Source of the DNA: Aegilops tauschii subsp. strangulata
Taxonomy: Eukaryota; Streptophyta; Magnoliopsida; Poales; Poaceae
Direction of reading: 5' to 3'
Assembly (NCBI RefSeq): GCF_002575655.3
Contig: NC_053039.3
Location: 241,592,622 to 241,656,621, forward strand
Length of the DNA stretch: 64,000 bases
Positions 43,745 to 56,514 of the stretch are shown piece by piece. The notes under the pieces were generated by a model. The model worked only from the letters and a program-made list of their open reading frames with translations, was not told the origin of the DNA and did not search any database. Position 1 is the first letter of the stretch; each line of letters starts with the position of its first letter. The position numbers and the translations under genes were made by a program.

Positions 43745-46700
43745 GCTCACCCCCACTAAACAAGAATCTCGTCCCGAGATTCAAGACGTGAGGTGAGAAG
43801 ACAGAGGGGATGCAAAGCTAACACGATCTTCACGATCCAGGTTGCACTTCATAAGAACGTTGATTCGATCATCATCTTTGTCTCGATGTCTTGCTTTGAG
43901 AACTCCAACCGACAAGACAACAAGAGGAAAGGGGAAAACTCTAGAAGGATCGATCTTCTCGAATATCGAACAACTCAGGATCAACTCATGGAGGGAGGCA
44001 TTGAAACATCTCTCGAGCTGAGAGGCATAACATGCATCAGGACGGACGAAAGAAACAATTTGACGAAGGTTTCAAAGTAGCGAGGAAAATTGCCATGATT
44101 CCATAACGGGGCACCTTGGGGAAGGTGACTCGTAGAACTATTCCTTAAGTGGCAAAAGAATTACTTTTGATCCTAAGATCATTGAAACTCTTTATGCCAG
44201 CCTAAGGCAATCACAAACGATCGTTCGAGGGAGTTCGGGAGAACGACACACTCGGGCTAGGATGGACGATGTGGACTACCTTGTTGAAGACAACACAAGG
44301 GGTGATTTGTTTATCACCGGAGATGGTCGGAATACCAACGCTGTCGGGACCCCTGGTGGGACCACTTTTGAAGATGGTCCTTATCAGTAATTACTGGGAA
44401 GGGTAATCCAAGGTAGGACGGCACAATGGCGGTGCAAACTGGGAACATAATGCAAATGCTGGAATGATTTTAGTAACAGGGGAGAAGCTCAACAGTAGAG
44501 AGTGAATCCACTGTTTGAAGGGTTTAGCATAACCGAAGGAAACTGGGAGCAATTCCAGTTAGTGCCGATGATAACACCTAGTGCTTGTGCGTGCTCTCAG
44601 GAACTTGAGCATTTCCATATTCATCAAGGTTTTACCAACATCCGTGTCGAGGATCCTGGCAACACATCATACTACCATGATGAATGGTGATGGAGGATGC
44701 AGGTGCAAAGGAGGACAACACTTTCTCAGATTTCACCTTAGTGAAGCCAAGGGAGCAAAATCTGGATGACCGACCAAGAGACATTTAGCACTCCGCTTCT
44801 AATGTTCTCCTTGATGTGCTAGCGTAACCCATTCATAGATATGGTTTGATATCTAGAACATCAAGTAAAGGTCGGACTTCGGGTGCGCAGGAATCCATAG
44901 GGAATAACTAGTGGAATAAATCCTAGGAAATCCTTATGGGGAGGTGGCCAACTTCCTCAATCAAGATACAACAATAATAGGCCTTCCGGCAGGATGTGTT
45001 GGCCACGACATCCACTTTACCGGTTATCGAGAGGGCAATATTATAATTCTTGGGAAATGTTCCAACCATCATATCTTCCTGAGATTCAGATCTAGTTGGT
45101 TTCAGTCTAGAAACCAGGTCTAGTTGGTTTCATCAAGTCTAGAAAGAAAATTAAGGTTTGCAACACAAATCAACGAGAAGACGTTGCAAGATTCTCAGGG
45201 GATGAACTACGATAGCAAGCTCCAAAACATGAGCTGGTTCTGCTACACACATGTGAGCACGTTGTCCCAGACAAGCATGATCACATGGTAGTCTTATAAT
45301 AAAACACTACCGAGTTCTGGTTGGGAACCATCAACGAGGGTGTCGAAGTTCTTTCATAAGTCCGGATTAGCTCTTATGAAGGAACTCCTTCTCCTTGAAC
45401 AAATCAATCAGTGGCTTGGTGTGCTAGGGATACATATAGAATGAAGGTTGCAAGTCTCCAAACCGCGGTATACTTCGCACATATGCATGACTGACTTGGG
45501 ATGATTCCAGAGGAGGCAAAACAAACTTTCTCGAATTCACGGCGGCAACTTGCATCTAATGCACATGGATTAGAGTAAGTTACTTCTTTCATCCAACATA
45601 TGCTTCATGAACGGAACACGAAGATAATGCTTATAAAGTTTCCAATACTAGCTGGATGTTCAACATGAGTCATGGAGAAGGTAGCAGTGTTGCTGATGGG
45701 CTCAACAACATTTCATCCAGGTTTCCATGGAGATGGAATTCCATAATTATGTGAACAGGTGATAGCATTGGTCAGACCCAAAAGATATAATGGTGTATGC
45801 TCGAGGGATCAACCACGGGTAAGACAACATTATGAACATCGTTGGTTCTGATTTGACTTGATGATGATAGCCCATACTCAAATCAAAGTCTTAATATGAG
45901 AATAGGTCCAACAACTGATCACAGGGACCAATCGATGAAGATATCATCTATCTTCAACACACGCAAATATATCCCTTGAAATGATCTAGGATGGCAAGCT
46001 TTTATCTTCCAACTCTCCAAGTTGTTGTTTAGCTTGACCAACTAGCTCAGGGTATCCAACACGGATTATTGGAGAAGGGGTGGTTTACAGGGAACCAACT
46101 TGATCACGAACTCAACATATCGGTCAGGGACAACCTGGTGGTACTTCCAAGAAGATATTTGGAAAATCACGATCCACCGACATGTTATTAAGATCGAGAA
46201 CAATCTTGCTTTTCAGATCAAGACGATATGACCGAATAAGCAAGGACTGACATTATCCTAACTCATTGATCGAAAAGTGCACCGGGAATAAGGACTGGGT
46301 AGCACGATCAACCTTAGGATGTGATTCAGTAACCAACACGCTAAGGATGAAATTATGGTCCCTTAACTACCAAGCAACACGGTTGCTAGGAGTATTGATT
46401 TCACACATCATGGTTCACCTGTCGGCATTCCGGTTGCAACAACACGGGACCAAGAAATGAGTGATGATGGCGAGGAGTATCACTAAGTCAAGAATTCATA
46501 AGAGGTGGTGCAATTCTCATGACACTCTTGCCATAAAGATGGTAACACTCCAAGGTAGAACAGAACAAAAACTGGATTGTCATTTGATCTGTGGAATACA
46601 ACTACTTTGACCCAATCCCAGAGATGGACGAGGTACTGGAGTTTGTTTCTCCTAGTCATTCTGAAATAGAACGGCTTGACGGACCACAAGGATAATAAGC

Positions 46701-47755
46701 ATCGATAACACGAATGCACAATAACTCCTGACTATCAATTGATAGACGAGGGCCAGAAAATTACTAAAGAGGGACAACTCAAAGGAACATATGGTTTTCT
46801 GAGTTGTGGATGCATAGATTAGTATGTCAGGCGAAGCTCAACATTTCTTCCGGATAACCCATGGAGAAAGGGTAGAACTGGCAGATTCACAATGTAGAAT
46901 GGAGAACTCATTAAGAGCACTCTGGTCGTGATCTTTTGGTTCAAACGAACTCCTGCCAAGAATGGTTCATGGTATTTGGAAGAACGATATACCACGGACC
47001 TCGAAGACTATCACAAAGGTTACTAATAACCTAAAGGAACGAGCAAACACTATCAACAGGAGGTAAGTGGAGTGAATCTTGGGTTCAAGAACCCAGAAAT
47101 AGAATGCCTACTAACTAAATGGCATCACGGGATGCTTTCGAGAATAATGGCCAGAATCATCACACTGGGGATGCAAGCATTGCTAGATTACTAAGTGGTC
47201 CTCTAAGACACCTAGGGTCATAATAATAACTCCAACATATATGTCAAGGCAACAGAGTACCTCAACTCAACGGTTAGTGTGGTTAATCTGGCCCAAAGGA
47301 ACATCGAGAACGGAAAGAAGGGATTTGCAAATGCATCAGATTATTTAGAAGCCTGGGATGACTCGGACAGCACAATGGCCGTAAATGCTCAAAGGACTTG
47401 AGACATCCTAAAAGAAATGGTGGCATAACCACTTAACATCACAATATCAATGTTCTGAGATCAACTAAGAACACATGGAAGTAGTAGGAACCGAACTGAG
47501 GCTTGAGACCATCAATCCTACGAGTCTACGGATTAGTAACACGTGATCCTGATAGAAAGATGAGAAGCCTAGTTCTTAATCCCCGTAGAAGAGAAGAGGG
47601 TGACTCAGATCAGAAGGGCATAAGGTAAAGGAGTAAAAAGAGCCTTACGTTCCCTTCCACAATCAATTCCCTTATATAACTAAAGCATTTCTAGACTCAA
47701 CTTCGACCAGTTTGGCTTGGTAAACCTACAGGCAGTCAGGCTCTGATACCAACGC
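43745..47755 (-). other. Internal domain of LARD, no coding capacity
   Basis: It starts on the left with a purine tract (minus-strand TAGTGGGGGTGAGC, 43745-43758) and ends on the right with the PBS. The longest frames are under 100 codons and show no retroviral motif that I can name. At 44332-44353 it contains a 22-base match to the PBS/LTR junction. LARD internal domains are thought to supply packaging and priming signals only. Confidence 0.8.
47739..47751 (-). promoter_or_regulatory. Primer-binding site of LARD, tRNA-iMet type
   Basis: On the minus strand this reads TGGTATCAGAGCC, separated from the LTR (47756) by four bases. It matches the PBS class of the Gypsy element at 2618-2629. Confidence 0.92.
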
Positions 47756-50700
47756 TGTCGGGACCCCGATTCTACGTCACATCGATCTAGCCTGTAACAC
47801 CTCATATCACTTTGCGGCCTCACGCACGGTATTCCCACGGGTGTCGCCTTACCATGGCCCGGGACCGTTTGCGCCTTTTGGCTCACGTATATGATAATGT
47901 CGCTAGCATCCATATGACAGAGAACCCAGGCCGACATGGCTAGTCGTGAACCCAAAGCGGCACTAACGTATGGGGACAGGCATACATGAATCAACATCGA
48001 ACGTGTCGGTCAGCAGCGTGCGAATCCGGGCTGTAGCACTGGGCTAACAGGACTCCGGGAACCCGGGCTGTAGCAAGCTAGGCAGGACTCCGGATGTCAC
48101 CGCGTGACATTTCCCCGAAGGGACAGACACAGGAACGAAGTGAATCACATGCCGGCCAGTCAAGTGTTCCGGAGCAGTAGTGCTGGGCTAGCAGGACTCC
48201 GGTGAACCGGGCTGTAGCGGACTACTATGGCTCATGGAAGCACAAGACTACATTTCCCCATAAGAGAGGCTACCAAGGATAAACAACTAGGTTGTCGGAT
48301 CCCACACATACCAAGCATTTCAATCATACACACAATATGCTCGTTATGTGCAAATACAACATGGCATCACAACAAGACTCTATGACTCAGAGTATTTATT
48401 CATTAGGCCCCGAAGAGCCAGATATTACAAACATGGGTCTCATGACCCAACATTCAGAGCATACAAGTCAAAGCACATGCGGAAGCTTAACATGTCTGAG
48501 TACAGACATCTACAAATGAAAAAGGCTGAGAAGCCTGACTATTTACTAGATCCTGCCGAGGGCACAGGATCGTAGCTGAGGTATCAAGCTAAACGTCGAA
48601 GTCCACACGGAACTACTAGCGAGACTGGCGTCTCTCTGCAAAACATAAAATAGGCAAACGTGAGTACAAATGTACCCAGCAAGACTTACATCAGAACTAG
48701 CTACATATGCATCGGTATCAACAAAGGGGGGTGGTGGAGTTTAACTGCAGCAAGCCAGCTTTGACTCGGTGGCTATCCTAACTACGACTGCAAGCAACTC
48801 TTTTGAGGTGGCGCACACGAGTCCACCTAAACACCATATCAATACTCCACTATGGATCCGCTCCCGTCTCCCTACGAGAACGCCATCCATAGCACTCACG
48901 CTTATCTTGCGCATTTTAGAGTATCCACTTTCACTTGTCTATGAACTGTTATAGGCAACCTAGAAGTCCATTTCCGCGGACACGGCTATTCGAATAGATG
49001 ATGTTAACCCTGCAGGGGTGTACTTCGTCACACACGCTCTCGCCACTTACCACCATGTACACGTCGTGTACCTCGGCAACCTTCAAGCGGAAGCCTGGCG
49101 AGGGAGTCGGCCACAGCCTACCTAAACACTCAAGTCTCTAGTCCAGGTTTATCGCCTATTCAGGTTCCATCCGCAGGGAGTCCGGCCGAGGTTTCCACAT
49201 ACGGCCCCGAACGATGTGTGCAGGGTTCCCGAGACACCAAACGGGCGCCCGGTACACCGTGCCACGTGCCTACCGCATCACAGCCCACCCCTCGGTCAGC
49301 GCTGTCCACGGCCTCCAGCATACTACAAACACCAGAAACTACTTGCAACTCCTGGACAGAGGACAAAGGTGATTAAGAAGCCGAGAGGGTCCATTGGTTT
49401 CGGGCCCAATGCGTGGTAGTAAATGTATCATGGATCACAAACACAGAACTCAGTTCTTGAGGACGGCTTCAATGAGACAACCCACCATGTACTCCTACAT
49501 GGCCTCTCACCGCTACCTTTACCAAATCGTGTTCACACACTTAGCTCACACACAGTAGGACATGTTCATCACCATTCCAATTCATCCCCGATGAATCAGA
49601 CCCGACTCAACTCTAAGCAGTAGCAGGCATGACAAACAAGCATGAATGAGTAGGCACATCAGGGCTCAAACAACTCCTACTCATGCTAGTGGGTTTCATC
49701 TATTTACTGTGGCAATGACAGGTCATGGAGAGGAAAAGGGGTTCAACTACCGCAACATGTAACAGTTGAATCGATGTTGTCCTAATGCAGTAGAAGAGAG
49801 CAGGAGCGAGAGAATGGGATTGTATCGGAATGAACAAGGGGGGTTTTGCTTGCCTGACACTTTCGAAGATAGTATAGTTCTTCATCGGTGTCATCGATCA
49901 CGTTGTCGGAATCACGGCTATCGAGAGGGGCAATCACCGGCAACAGAGAAGGAAACACAATCAATGCAATGCACAATATGATGCATGATCATGACATGGC
50001 AATATGACGTGATTTGGCCTAATGCAACTAGCAACAGAAAGGTTTGGGTTGATTTGAACTCAAGGTTCAAATTCAAATTCGAACTATGAATTCAAATAGT
50101 GCATTATCATGTTTTCACCTATACAGAAGGTATAACTTAGTTTGACATGCATGAAAATGATACGGATGGATAGATTGCATTTTTCTGATAATTTTTCATA
50201 TATAAATTATTTCATTCTGAGCTACGGTTGATTTTATATGATTTTTAGAAGTTTATACTATTTTCTGGAATTTCTGAATAAACTTAAATCCAGATAATGC
50301 TTTACTGCGTCAGCCTGACGTCAGTGTGACGTCAGCAGGTCAACTAACCCGGTCAGGTCAAACCTGACCAGTGGGGTCCACACGTCAGCGTGACAGGGCA
50401 GGAACAGTGGCTGACCAGTGGGGCCAGGTCAACGGCCACGTCAGCGTAGTCAAACTGACACGTGGGCCACTGGACTTAGATTAATTTAATCTATTTTTGT
50501 TAGCTGGTTAATTATACAGTGGGGCCCGCATGTCAATTGCACAGGGCATCATTAGCACTAGCCTAATCGGGGTTAGGCCGGCGCTTAGCCGCCGGTGACC
50601 TCTGGCCACGGCGGAGGCACGCCGGAATCGCGGCTCCGGCGTCCATTCGACGCGCGGATGGGTGCTATGGGTAGCTAGCGCTCGCGCCCATCCAATGGAA

Positions 50701-51933
50701 CACGCGGGAGGGACTGGGGTGGACGGAGTTGACGACGGCGGGCTCTTTGCGGCCGCCGGAGTTCGGGCGAGGTTGGGAACGGGGCCGTGGGGCACGGCGG
50801 GGCGAACGGCCGGGTGCTTCAGGTTCACAGGAGCGCGGCAAGCACGCTGGTGATGCTCGGGCGAGCGGCCGAGCTCAGGAGCACGGAGCTCGTTGGCAAT
50901 GGCGGCGGCGAGCTTCGGTGCTCGTGGGGTATGGTGCTACGGCAACCAAACGGGGACAGGGTTAGGGGGAAATGACCGGGGGCTCACCGCGGTCACGAAG
51001 AGGTTCTCGGCGAGCTCGGGGAGGCACGGACGGCGTCGGAATTTGGCGGCGGCGATGCACGGCCGTGCGCGGAGACGACGGGTCGATGGCGAGGCGACAG
51101 GGCGTCCGGCGATGCTCGCGTTGAGGGGGAGCTTCAAGGCGTCGAGGCGGAGCTCGTGGACTCATCGGCGGGGCGAGGGGTGGCCGGTGGCCATGGCTAC
51201 GGCGAGCGGCGTCGACGAGCTCCGCTCGGGTGTGTGCGCGCGAGAGGGACAGGGGAGGGGAGAGAGTGCAGCGAGTGAGGGAGAGGGGAAAGGGGCTTCG
51301 GGGCGTCGTCGTGGCGTCGCCAGGAGGGGCCGGGGAAGCAGGAGGTGGCGCGGGCGCGTGCTCGGCGGCGGTGCGCTGTCCCCCTCCTCTGCCTACTGGC
51401 AAAGGTAGGTGGTGACTGGCATGGGCCAGGTGGGCTGGCCTAGCCACTTGGGCTGCAGGTAAGGCCCAGGTAAGGTTCTCTCTCTCTTCCGACTTTTATT
51501 TCTCTTTTCTAATTTTTCTGCTATTTGTTTTGACTTGATTTAAAACATCAGATCATTTTCTAAACTTTCTGTAATTTGTTATGTGAGCTCAGAAACTAGT
51601 CCAAGGTCACAGGCAACTCACAAAAATATATGAACTTTATTTCTTATGTAACAGAAATAAATCCAACCCAAATATGTCATTGATTTAATTCAAAAAGGCC
51701 CAAAATAAATATTTCTGTGATTCCAAAAATATTGGTTTGAATGTTATTCTTGCCAATATTTTTCAAGGTTTAACAGGAACATTTTCTTGGGCTTCTTTGA
51801 GAAGATTTTAATGTTGATCATTTTTAAAAGGTTTCTGAGGCTTGAAAATTCCTCAATTCAAATTTCATTTGAATTTAAACATGATGCATGGATGCAAGAG
51901 AAGTCAAGCAAGGGCTGATCTGGGGCTGTGACA
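47756..51933 (-). repeat. 5' LTR of LARD (4178 bp)
   Basis: It is identical in length to the other LTR at a constant offset of 8189 bp. All longer incidental frames are the same in both copies. As the 5' LTR it holds the promoter, but I cannot place a TATA box with confidence. Confidence 0.93.
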
Positions 51934-51938
51934 TAGTG

Positions 51939-52500
51939 ATCATAAAAGGGGGAAACCGGAGAAATGATATTTAGCAGCCATTGTTTGCTTCGAACTAAGA
52001 ACTAAATTCTAAGAGCTGAAAAGAAAGTAGAGTAACCAAGTTAAGATCTATTTTCTGGTTGAGATCAAAAAGTTGAGGAGATATGAAGTACCACCTCTCT
52101 TGCGGCGCCGTGTAGGCATCGGGGATGCGATGGCTATCAGTGACGTTGAAGCAGATATGTGACGGTAGACGGGTGCATCGGGTGATAAGTCCCATTGCGG
52201 TGGAAGAGAAGGTCGTGTGAGCGGCCCCGGCAAAGAGGACGACGGCGCCGATGAAGCGAGAGGACGTGATGCAAGGCTCTTGGTCCGTCGCCGTGGATGA
52301 GAAACGTCCATATCTAGCAGTGGACGACGCGGTCTTGGTAGGCGCTCCGGCATGGTGGAGGACGGTGGCGATGGATGTGGTGGAGGACGGCGGCGATGGA
52401 TGTGGTGGAGGATGGCGGCGATGGATGGGGTGGCGGACAGAGGCTGGTGTGGGGATGGTGTTCTAGCGCGGACGATGTATGAATGGGAAAATGGAGGGAG
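51939..52500 (-). other. GC-rich 5' region of a second CACTA-related unit
   Basis: Without the LARD this joins 39391-39561. It has AT-rich sequence to ~52080, then a GC-rich block with a GATGGATGTGGTGGAGGA tandem near 52371-52430 (ATGGATGTGGTGGAGGA.GGCGGCG, two to three copies). It resembles the positions of GC-rich islands upstream of the other units. No exon with homology to the Ptta gene was found here. Confidence 0.4.
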
Positions 52501-52980
52501 AGGTACGGGGAACCATGTTTTTGGGACGCGCCTGTCTAAAATATGGGAAAGTTACGAACTTAGCCCCCATTTAAAATTTGGACATCTCGTCGGTTGGGGA
52601 TACGACGGTAATCTCGCATCTCGCCAATATTTGCCCAGAGCGATTTCGGGCGAGGAGAGGGTGGTTGGCACCCATGGTTGGCACCCACGGTGTATGAACG
52701 GGGCTGATAGGTAGGGCGGTTGTGTCACGTCTGAGTGAAGTTACAAACCTGCCCCTATTGAAAATATTTGCCTACATCGATTTCGGCCGAGTCGAGTTTG
52801 TTTTGCCGCCCACCGTGTATGAATGGGGAAATGGAGGGAGAAACAGAGGTCTTTCGGATGAGCTTGAATCAAATGTGTTTTGCCGCCCATGTTTGGCGCC
52901 CACCGTGTCGGAATGGGCTCAGAGGCGGTCGTGTCACGTCTAATTGAAGTTACTATCCTACCCCTATTTAGAACAGTGGA
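52470..52980. repeat. Triplicated ~200-bp upstream repeats
   Basis: GTTAC.AAC.T..CCCC.ATT occurs at about 52549, 52740 and 52949. GTGTATGAA.GGGG occurs at about 52475, 52690 and 52817, with a variant at 52905. TTGCCGCCCA..GT also recurs. The copies are diverged. They lie just upstream of the GC-rich block on the minus strand, where promoter elements would be. Confidence 0.6.
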
Positions 52981-53843
52981 AATCGGGCCGATGGATTGTC
53001 CGTGTAATGGGTAGATAGTAATTTCCATCTCCCAAACACTTGGCTTCGGGCAGCCGACGTGGGAGTGGACATTTTGCCACTTCTTTTGAATTTTGGGACA
53101 ATAAGCATCCATGTTTACCCTGGCAACTAAATTCGAATCCATTTTGTATTCCTATACGAATCTTTATAAATCATTCTATGTGTTTTTATATATCTTCAAA
53201 AGGACGACAAAGATGTATTCCACTGTCATATATGAATACGGTTTACAAATGCCGATACTCAAATTCAGAAGCTAGAATCCAGTTTAAGGTGAATTCGAAT
53301 ATTTGGAACACTTCATGTCCAACTCAAATGTCACACGCAACATAATGTGTACTCCCATTTAGATATGTACACAAGCGATGTATCAAGATTCAAATACCGA
53401 GTCAATCAACCAAGAATGTACAGAACTAACAGACATATAAACACTTATAGAGTATATGGATCAATAATATCAACTAACATACATAAGCCAGGCTGCTGTA
53501 CTTTTCTTTGCTACAACAACATCCTTTTTTTAGCCAAGCTACTACAGCATCTTAGCCCTTTCCGATGCATGCCACTTATGGTCCATCTATACTACTATTA
53601 TTGCTGAATGCACATTCAACCCGATTGGCATATTTGTAGGTCTGGCACAACAATCAAAATGAAGTGTCTCCGAGTCTTATCAATTAATACAGACTTGTGC
53701 TCAAATAAAATTACAAACCAAAAAACAAAAAACAATTTACATGATCTCTAAAACAAATGGTTTGATTGATTGCATGAACAAACAACACAAAGGTTATTCA
53801 ACGATGGAAAGAACATTTCACCTATGATTTACCAAGTGGGAAT
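52981..53843. other. AT-rich spacer
   Basis: 860 bp of AT-rich sequence with no convincing ORF, repeat or terminus. The 86- and 101-codon frames here have biased, non-protein-like composition. Confidence 0.5.
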
Positions 53844-55292
53844 TTAATTTCCTTTTTCCTTCAGGACCTTAACAATGTGGTGAGTCTCAGCTTGCTTCGT
53901 TTTGAAATCCACCAAATATTTAATGGTTGTGTTGAGTACTGCTACTGATTGTGTTGTTTGCTTCCTCAACATGTCAACTTCATCTCTAAGTGCAGAAGCA
54001 GAATCTCTTTCTACCACTAGTTTAGCCTCTAGAGCATCAGCAGTTGGCAATTCATAATGCACGATTGGGCCGGTGCCACTGCTGTGGGATGATACAACGT
54101 CCATGGGGACCTCGCTCTTTGATCTTGGGCTAACCTGTTTTGCCATTAAAGTTCCGATTGGATTCAGAAAAGTTGAAGTTAGCAAAATATCTCAACTGGG
54201 AGTTATAACAGCAAACTAGTTAACAAACAAGGAATTAAAGAGTTTCAATTCGATGCTGAAAAGTAGTTATTAACATCATTGTAACCCGTTGTTGCAGCAA
54301 CAAAGCAGTTAAACAAACAAGTAGCTATTTAAGTTCAGGCAAACAGGTAATTCTTAATAGTAAGTATCAAACACATAGATAGGCGCAGTCTATAATAGGA
54401 TTAACAGGCTGTGGCATTATGTAATCAGTAGCAAACTAAATTAAGCCAAGCAACGTAATTGAACAATTTTGCAATAAGTGGCTAACTAAAATTCCGAGAA
54501 GCAGGTAACTGAACTTACGCTAGTTCTTTGTACAGGCACACTGCAACTTCTTTTTCGCTTACAAGGTTGTACGAAGGAGTCCATGGCATCAATTGCTTGG
54601 ATACGCAGTCCCAATACTTCTTTCTTCCCACACTGCATTGGTAAGTCGAATGGTTAATCTGGTAAGATGGTGCGTCCTTGATATGTTATATGAGGACGTG
54701 TAGTCAGACTAGTTGTAGCCCCACACATCACACTGGCTTTAACTGTATATTTCATGCGATTACTTTTGGCATATCGAGATCTAAGCAATCTACAATAGGA
54801 TGAAAAGACTGGCATCCTTCACATTATTGGCGAACTCAGTTCATAGAAACAAGCAATTCAACCATTCTGTGGGTAAATCAAAAGCGCCACTGGAATATTT
54901 TTCACTACCCCTATCATACACACAAAGAGGGGTGACGCCACCATAGGGGCTGGTATGGGCGGCCGCCTCGGGTGGCTCGAAAGTGTGCACCTAGTTTGAG
55001 TCATCCAGGTTGGCCCAGGCTAGTTTTGTTCATCCCAACGCACGAGCAGGCAATGTAAAAAATGAAGAAAAATGTTTCAATTTGGATAGGCCAATAACAT
55101 AAGTGCAAGGCAGGCCCTATAGCAGGCTCGCGGCCCAAATGAGCGCCTCCCATATCGATTGACAGCAGGAAAAATCCCAATTCATCTGCTCCAGCCTCCA
55201 GTCTGGTTCGCTCCTAACCTAGCCGCCGCTGGACAGACCGACACAGCACTTCCTCGCGCCCTTGTTGGAGGGCGGTCGCTGGGCTTCAAGTG

Positions 55293-55787
55293 AATGGAAG
55301 GACAAGAAGATGAAGATCCAACCCTGGGTGTAGCCTGCGTGGGAGGCAGCGACGGCAGCACGGGCATGGCATCGAGCTTGCGCAAACGGACAGTCGCAGC
55401 TTGCAAGAGTAGCATGCGCAACGAGCAGGTACATCACATCCCTGATTATATCTAATTCAACTCTTCAATTTCTGGCCAATAGTTAAACCTGACGGTGTTG
55501 TAAAACTGCTTGTATGTAGGGAATCTATGAGAAAATGAAACCAATTTCTACTTATTTTATAACTCCCCCAATCAATGCTGAACTGACTGAATCTGATGTA
55601 TCTAATCAAGTTTCCGGTGCAAACATCCAAGCTCATATTGTTCTTGAGCCTGAAGTGTCTAATGAATAGGCTGCTAATGAAGGATTTGATGCAAACATTT
55701 TACATGCTCCTGGTGATGAACATATAGTGTGTAATGAGGCATCTAATGCAAGCATTTTGCAAGCTCCCATTGAAGGATTTAGTGTCT
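55293..55787 (+). pseudogene. Two-exon gene fragment of unknown family, plus strand
   Basis: Exon 1 (55293-55427) reads MEGQEDEDPTLGV to KSSMRNEQ and ends at GTACATC. Exon 2 starts after TGTAG at 55520 in phase and reads GIYEKMKPISTYFITPPINA. It is asparagine/glutamate-rich, with an in-frame TAG at ~55666 (CAG to TAG) and a final stop at 55787. The N-terminus vaguely recalls hAT-type zinc-finger proteins, but this is weak. It may be a captured host fragment. Confidence 0.35.
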
Positions 55788-56514
55788 AATGATGATCTGC
55801 TATGTTGAGAGAGACATAGAGATTTGCAGGCATTGATGACAAGCAAATTATAGTGCATTTTCATGGCTTGAGGAAACGTCGAGGCCATCTACCAAAAAGT
55901 CCACGTATCATGACAACGTAGCATAAATACTTTTCTAATCTCTTGTTTGAAACTATTGGCATACTTGTGCAGGATAGATATATTGATATGCAGTTTGCGC
56001 ACTGGTTATAGGTGCAATTACACTTCGATATTTTCAGCCAGAGAACGAATAATTCAAGCAGGTACAGACCATGTTTGTAGTCCTTGTACACCATGTTGCA
56101 TTTTGTGTTTTTGGTGCTTGCATCATTTAGTGTTTATAATCTGAACTACTTTGGATCATTAGCTGGTTTTCAAAGTGCATGTAGCTTCACATTTCTCAAG
56201 TTATGTTGATTTCCGGAGTGCAACTGCCTTCATATTTTTTAAGTTAAATGTTCACCCCTGGTAACTTGAATTCGTGGATTCGCCACTGCACACAAATCAT
56301 ACACGAATGCCAGTACGAATTAAATGAAATGCAGGGACTTATGCTAGCTCGTTGCACAGGCTCACTGCAGCTCTGCTTGCGCTTGGGATGTTCCACGTAC
56401 AAGTCCATGTTACCACTTGCTTGGATGTGCAGGCCTTGTGCTCCTTGCATCCCCCTCTGCATTTTTGACACGACAAATGGCTGATCAAATAAGAGGAATC
56501 GACCTTGCTGTTGT

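Larger units (their letters stand above)
39567..51933 (-). mobile_element. LARD-type non-autonomous LTR retrotransposon, very young
   Basis: The complete element is 12,367 bp with perfect TSD TAGTG (39562-39566 and 51934-51938). It has two 4178-bp LTRs and a 4011-bp internal domain without gag or pol. Orientation is minus: the PBS lies beside the right-hand LTR and the purine tract beside the left-hand one. Size and structure match LARDs such as barley Sukkula; the name is not verified. Mobility would depend on proteins from an autonomous Gypsy. Side by side I found only four LTR differences, all transitions in CG or CHG-type contexts, so insertion is recent. Confidence 0.93.

Noticed and set aside
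56275..56292. hAT-like end (CAGTGGCGAATCC on the minus strand)
   Set aside because: It resembles a common plant hAT terminus, but no partner CAGTGGCG end or 8-bp TSD was found nearby.
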